Assembly: GCF_963678635.1 (NCBI RefSeq)
Contig: NC_087062.1
Span: 89,069,845-89,133,844, forward strand
Reading direction: 5' to 3'
Length of the DNA stretch: 64,000 nt
Origin: Symsagittifera roscoffensis
Taxonomy: Eukaryota; Xenacoelomorpha; Acoela; Convolutidae
The translations under genes were made by a program, and so were the position numbers. Within the stretch, counting starts at the first letter, position 1. The number at the start of each line of letters is the position of its first letter. The notes beneath the pieces were generated by a model that worked only from the letters and a program-made list of their open reading frames with translations, had not been told where the DNA came from and ran no database searches. This document shows, in pieces, positions 58,401 through 64,000 of the stretch.

Positions 58401-61400
58401 CGATGTTGCTGTTAATTACGCTGTTTAAGATTTCGTTGGTTTGATTGGATTGATTTTCTGCTGTTAATGCGCGTTGGAGTTTGATTTTTCAGTGTTTTGG
58501 GCAAGATCAAATTTTTGAGCAACTGGATAGCGCACATAAATGTTCTCATTTAAAGTCAATCGAGGACCAGTGCATATTCAATGATTTGATCTTGGGATAG
58601 TATTTCACGGTGTACAAATGATGAAAAAAAATAGTACATAAGATATGCTTAATTTATATTTTTGCTAAGAAATGATTTCCCTTTACTAGATTTTTGAAGG
58701 CCAGGTCTTTCAACAATTGAATTCAAAACTGCATTTTCTGAGCATACACTGGACTCGTTTTGATTCAGTTTATTTTTCGTTATGACGTAGAACGTACAAA
58801 AAATTGGTCTTTTGTTTGATTGAATTGCTCAGATTACAATTCGCTGTGCAAATTCCAGCTCTTAAATAAGTGGATCAACGGTAGTCAAGGAAAAATTTCC
58901 TGGTGTAAAGGACCTACATCCAAATGAAAACCTCAAACATATTTCAGGAGTACCAGGCTGAGGCTTACCATGTAGTTTTTTCTATGCTTTTTTTCTTTGT
59001 TCAACAGATTTCAATGATGTTGGCAATTTCAAGGAAAACTACGCTTAAATTTGCCAGAAACTTATGATATGTAGACTTGATAAACCGTATTTCCATTTTA
59101 TATATTCGTGCGTGAAATATTTGCAATGTTTGGAAACCATAACGATGAAAATATTATCATGTATTGATTAGATTGGAAAACTATCCATCAGCAATCCGAA
59201 GATGTTGAGCTTTTATAGCGTGAAATACCCAAACAATCAGAAGATTGTTTTTGTGCGACATCGCTTTTAGATACCGTTAGCACGGACTGCGTCTCGGATA
59301 TGCCATTCTGTGCTCAGAGTTTTCTTAAAGGAACGGGTAAGAGTGGAGAATGTTTATCTTCATTGCATGTGAATTCGCTCGGTTCGATTTTTTTCCAAAT
59401 TTTGAATTGAATTCTAGTGGTTTTGAGCAGTCAAACGTGATTTGTTTGGTTCCACGAAACCGGGCATCAATAGTTTTCGTTGAGCTGAAGTTCCTTTGAT
59501 CGCAAGACACTATTATGGCTTAGATGACTTACCACAGCAATGTTTTTGATTGTTGGAACTGCCTTACAGCGCATATATTATACTCAAGTTACTGCTGTTG
59601 TGAAATATTTTTTGAGTTTTTTGATTGCTTTGGTTACGCTCACTAGATTTTTTACACCAATAAATGTTGGCAACATCAAACACAATCGAGGTGGGCAATT
59701 CCTCTGAATCCTTATGATGCAAGATCAGAGTACGCATTTAAAGAAATCTCCTTGCATGTTCTAAGCACGCGAGTTTTCTTCTCGAATTGCCGTAAGCGAC
59801 CACGCTGAAAAAGCAAGAACTTCCTCTCCTTGCTCACTTAAATGGAGAAAGCTCAGATAATGCTTTTTCAAATCATCTTACAGATCAGTTGCTTTCGATT
59901 CAGAGCATTGCAAGTTCGAAAACTGCTTATGGATAACCGGACTCAATTGACCGAATCGCTCAAGAGAAATTCTTATTACTGTCGAAAAAGGATTGGTTGA
60001 GTTCGTGGTAATCTTTCAGTACAGTATGTTGAGGAATAAATTTGCACCAGAGTAGTGGTTAGAGGAAATGTGGGTTTTGGTAAGAGCATGTAATACACAG
60101 AAAAATCTGTAAATAGATCGTGTTGGTTCTATATCATGTGCTAGTGTGCTTATCTCCTCCTTGAAACTGAGTCATATAAATATTGCGAGAGTTTTGGTTA
60201 GGTTTCGCAAGCTTCTTTTTGAGTTCGAGTCGATTGGAATCAACCGTGGCGTTCTTCAGAGCAACTGAATCAAATGGTGAAATGGACTCTTTTGAAAATA
60301 TTCTAACGATGTTGCTGTTAATTACGCTGTTTAAGATTTCGTTGGTTTGATTGGATTGATTTTCTGCTGTTAATGCGCGTTGGAGTTTGATTTTTCAGTG
60401 TTTTGGGCAAGATCAAATTTTTGAGCAACTGGATAGCGCACATAAATGTTCTCATTTAAGGTCAATCGAAGACCAGTGCATATTCAATGATTTTATCTTG
60501 GGATAGTATTTCACGGTGTACAAATGATGAAAAAAATAGTACATAAGATATGCTTAATTTATATTTTTGCTAAGAAATGATTTCCCTTGACTAAATTTTT
60601 GAAGGCCAGGTCTTTCAACAATTGAATTCAAAACTGCATTTTCTGAGCATACACTGGACTCGTTTTGATTCAGTTTATCTTTCGTTATGACGTAGAACGT
60701 ACAAAAAATTGGTCTTTTGTTTGATTGAATTGCTCAGATTACAATTCGCTGTGCAAATTCCAGCTCTCAAATACGTGGATCAACGGTAGTCAAGGAAAAA
60801 TTTCCTGGTGTAAAGGACCTACATCCAAATGAAAACCTCAAACATCTTTCAGGAGTACCAGGCTGAGGCTTACCATGTAGTTTTTTCTATGCTTTAATTC
60901 TTTGTTCAACAGATTTCAATGATGTTGGCAATTTTAAGGAAAACTACGCTTAAATTTGCCAGAAACTTATGATATGTAGACTTGACAAACCGTATTTCCA
61001 TTTTATATATTCGTGCGTGAAATATTTGCAATGTTTGGAAACCATAACGATGAAAATATTATCAAGTATTGATTAGATTGCAAAACTATCCATCAGCAAT
61101 CCGAAGATGTTGAGCTTTTATAGCGTGAAATACCCAAACAATCAGAAGATTGTTTTTGTGCGACATCGCTTTTAGATACCGTTAGCACGGACTGCGTCTC
61201 GGATATGCCATTCTGTGCTCAGAGTTTTCTTAAAGGAACGGGTAAGAGTGGAGAATGTTTATCTTCATTGCACGTGAATTCGCTCGGTTCGATTTTTTCC
61301 AAATTTTGAATTGAATTCTAGTGGTTTTGAGCAGTCAAACGTGATTTGTTTGGTTCCACGAAACCGGGCATCAATAGTTTTCGTTGAGCTGAAGTTCTTC

Positions 61401-63069
61401 TGATCGCAAGACACTATTATGGCTTAGATGACTTACCACAGCAATGTTTTTGATTGTTGGAACTGCCTTACAGCCCATATATTATACTCAAGTTACTGCT
61501 GTTGTGAAATATTTTTTGAGTTTCTTGATTGCTTTGGTTACGCTCACTAGATTTTTTACACCAATAAATGTTGGCAACATCAAACACAATCGAGGTGGGC
61601 AATTCCTCTGAATCCTTATGATGCAAGATCAGAGTACGCATTTAAAGAAATATCCTTGCATGTTCTAAGCACGCGAGTTTTTTTCTCGAATTGCCGTAAG
61701 CGACCACGCTGAAAAAGCAAGAACTTCCTCTCCTTGCTCACTTAAATGGAGAAAGCTCAGGTTATGCTATTTCAAATCATCTTACAGATCAGTTGTTCTC
61801 GATTCAGAGCATTGCAAGTTCGAAAACTGCTTATGGATAACCGGACTCAATTGACCGAATCGTTCAAGAGAAATTCTTTTTTCTGTCGAAAAAGGATTGG
61901 TTGAGTTCGTGGTAATCTTTCAGTACAGTATGTTGAGGAATAAATTTGCACAAGAGTAGTGGTTAGAGGAAATGTGGGTTTTGGTAAGAGCATGTAATAC
62001 ACAGAAAAATCTGTTAATAGATCGTGTTGGTTCTATTTTTCATGTGCTAGTGTGCTTATCTCCTCCTTCAAACTGAGTCATATAAATATTGCGAGAGTTT
62101 TGGTTAGGTTTTGCAAGCTTCTTTTTTGAGTTCGAGTTGAGTGCAATCAACCGTGGCGTTCTTCAGAGCAACTAAATCAAATGGTGAAATGGATTCTTTT
62201 GAAAATATTCTAAGGATGCTGCTGTTAATTACGCTGTTTAAGATTTCGTTGGTTTGATTGGATTGATTTTCTGCTGTTAATGCGCGTTGGAGTTAGATTT
62301 TTCAGTGTTTTGGGCAAGATCAAAATTTTGAGCAACTGGATAGCGCACATAATTGTTCTCATTTAAGGTCAATCGAACACCAGTGCCTATTCAATGATTT
62401 GATCTTGGGATAGTTTTTCACGGTGTACAAATGATGAAAAAAATAGTACATAAGATATGCTTAATATAAATTTTTGCTAAGAAATGATTTCACTTGACTA
62501 GATTTTTGAAGGCCAGGTCTTTTCTTTCAGCAATTGAATTCAAAACTGCATTTTCTGAGCATACACTGGACTCGTTTTGATTCAGCTTATTTTTCGTTAT
62601 GAAGTAGAATGTACAAAAAATTGGTCTTTTGTTTGATTGAATTGCTCAGATTACAATTCGCTGTGCAAATTCCAGCTCTCAAATACGTGGATCAACGGTA
62701 GTCAAGGAAAAATTTCCTGGTGTAAAGGACCTACATCCAAATGAAAACCTCAAACATCTTTCAGGAGTACCAGGCTGAGGCTTACCATGTAGTTTTTTCT
62801 ATGCTTTATTTCTTTGTTCAACAGATTTCAATGATGTTGGCAATTTTAAGGAAAACTACGCTTAAATTTGCCAGAAACTTATGATATGTAGACTTGACAA
62901 ACCGTATTTCCATTTTATATATTCGTGCGTGAAATATTTGCAATGTTTGAAAACCATAACGATGAAAATATTATCAAGTATTGATTAGATTGGAAAACTA
63001 TCCATCAGCAATCCGAAGATGTTGAGCTTTTATAGCGTGAAATACCCAAACAATCAAAAGATAGTTTTT
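55452..63069. repeat. Tandem array of four ~1.9-kb units
   Basis: Units start at the GTGCGACATCGCTTTTAGAT-type marker at 55452, 57356, 59253 and 61158 and end at 63069 (lengths 1904, 1897, 1905, 1912). Units 2 and 3 are the most alike. Unit 1 differs most at its start. No ORF is kept across all units, and I find no rRNA, tRNA or histone sequence. Each unit begins with a hairpin (AGCACGGACTG...TCTGTGCT). It looks like a satellite or a multi-copy non-coding transcription unit. Confidence 0.93.
55484..55522. repeat. Unit-start hairpin
   Basis: TTAGCACGGACTG pairs with CAGTCTGTGCTAA (one G-T wobble) around CGTTTCGGCTATGC in unit 1. The stem shortens to AGCACGGA/TCTGTGCT in units 2-4. Confidence 0.65.
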
Positions 63070-63536
63070 GTGCGACATCGCTTTTAGATACCGTTAGCAC
63101 GGACTGTGCTCCTGCTATGGCACTATGTGCTTGGAGTCCGCTTGAAGAAATTGGAAAGAGGGCAATTGGTTGTTTAAATCAAGTTGAGTTGACTCGATGC
63201 GAGTTTTTCCCAAATGAAGGATCAGCACCAGTGGTTGTGAGCAGTCGGGCCTTCGTATCGTGGTTTTGAGCAACAATTATTCATATTCTGGTTAATATAC
63301 CGTTGAAGCTAACGAGACTATGATGTCGTAGCTTGAGCTTGCAAAATCATTAAATCTGATATCTGGAACCGCTGCGCAATGAAAAAATCCTTACTCAGTC
63401 TCGGTTTTTTCTGCTATCAATGAGTTATCTGTGCGATTGTTGACTCTAAATCAATCTAATAATCTCTTCGTAATCCAAATTCTTTTTGAAGTTAAGCATC
63501 TCATGCCAATTTGATCAGAGAATTGAAATAGATTTT
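63070..63536. repeat. Flanking module A, copy 2
   Basis: A 467-bp partner of 55016-55451 at the far side of the array. It begins with the array-type marker (GCTTTTAGATACC) and then switches to A-module sequence at GGACTGTGCTCC, so the crossover point is visible. Confidence 0.85.
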
Positions 63537-64000
63537 GTGCGACATTGCTTCCGGATACCGTTAGCACGGACTACGTCTTGGCTATGCCAGTCTGTGCTCG
63601 ACATCTCTTAGAGGAACTGGAAAGAGTGGGAAATTGTTACTATTGTGTGTGAATTAGCACGTTTTTAGATGGACGTCGCTGGTAACCTTGCAGTTTAGCG
63701 GCATTGAGAAAACCTCATTCTTGGAAATGATTTTTTTTTCAACATGCTGCGTGTATCGAATTCTTGATCATGTTCCGCCTGCAACCGTTCCTTCATGAGT
63801 CGTTTTTTTTCGGCTTGGTTTTTTTCCTACAAAATTTTACAAGCAGTTTTTTTCGAAAGACGGAACTGCCATGCAGCTAATGAATTTTACTATCAGTTTG
63901 TGCTTTGGTCAGATAAGAATGCGTGAGTTACTTTTATCTTCCCATCTCTTTTGTCACCAAAATTTATATGCGAACATTGCACATAAGTTGATTGCACATT
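63537..64000. repeat. Truncated fifth unit and flank
   Basis: Starts with the marker and GATACCGTTAGCACGGACTA, follows the 1.9-kb unit for about 120 bp (to AAAGAGTGGGAAATTGTTAC), then diverges. The remaining ~340 bp holds weak echoes of the unit (AGACGGAACTGCCATGCAG against TTGGAACTGCCTTACAG) but nothing else I can identify. Confidence 0.6.

Noticed and set aside
55452-63069. CRISPR-like or phage array
   Set aside because: Units are 1.9 kb and contiguous, without spacer structure; the window is eukaryotic.

Overview
The window is AT-rich metazoan nuclear DNA, almost certainly from an invertebrate. GT-AG introns, decayed non-LTR and LTR retrotransposons, hAT-type MITEs and a CHD1-like gene fragment rule out a bacterium or virus. 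I cannot fix the phylum from sequence alone. There are no rRNA genes, convincing tRNA genes or CRISPR arrays. Almost every coding stretch is broken; the only host gene I can name is the N-terminal part of CHD1 at 51.3-53.7 kb (+).

Layout. 1-3.48 kb: AT-rich non-coding DNA with small diverged repeats. 3.49-8.0 kb (-): a decayed LINE (ORF1, APE endonuclease, RT, 3' tail ending in TTTCTTTCTTTT). 9.20-9.55 kb: a diverged solo LTR in inverse orientation. 9.77-28.54 kb (+): the dominant feature, an 18.8-kb Ty3/gypsy-type LTR element with 381/383-bp LTRs, a 5-bp target duplication and a primer-binding site. It carries six coding blocks: a small leader ORF, a very long Gag, Pro-Pol, an envelope-like block and a further ORF after it. 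It sits inside an exon; the exon frame reads straight through when the two flanks are compared at the target duplication. 29.1-31.7 kb (+): an unidentified decayed gene ending near an AATAAA. 31.68-32.66 kb: a large inverted repeat carrying the start of a second unidentified, intron-containing pseudogene (32.0-33.3 kb, +). 33.5-40.8 kb: a 3.6-kb direct tandem duplication, one copy with an extra fold-back palindrome, the other with a 185-bp insert. 42.0 and 47.9 kb: two hAT-like MITEs with 8-bp target duplications. 43.1-45.1 kb (-): a relic of a CR1-like LINE with an SGNH (esterase-like) segment. 45.6-50.3 kb: dispersed relics of the same repeat families. 51.3-53.7 kb: CHD1-like exons. 55.0-63.7 kb: a tandem array of four ~1.9-kb non-coding units flanked by two ~0.45-kb related modules.

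How it fits together. The region reads as accessory, repeat-rich chromatin between or inside host genes. The retroelement's blocks follow retroviral order (leader, Gag, protease-RT-RNase H-integrase, envelope), with extra ORFs before Gag and after the envelope-like block. All are interrupted by stops and frame breaks, so the copy looks inactive. If CHD1 is a working gene, its next exons lie beyond 64 kb and the 1.9-kb array sits in one of its introns; otherwise this is a truncated CHD1 copy.
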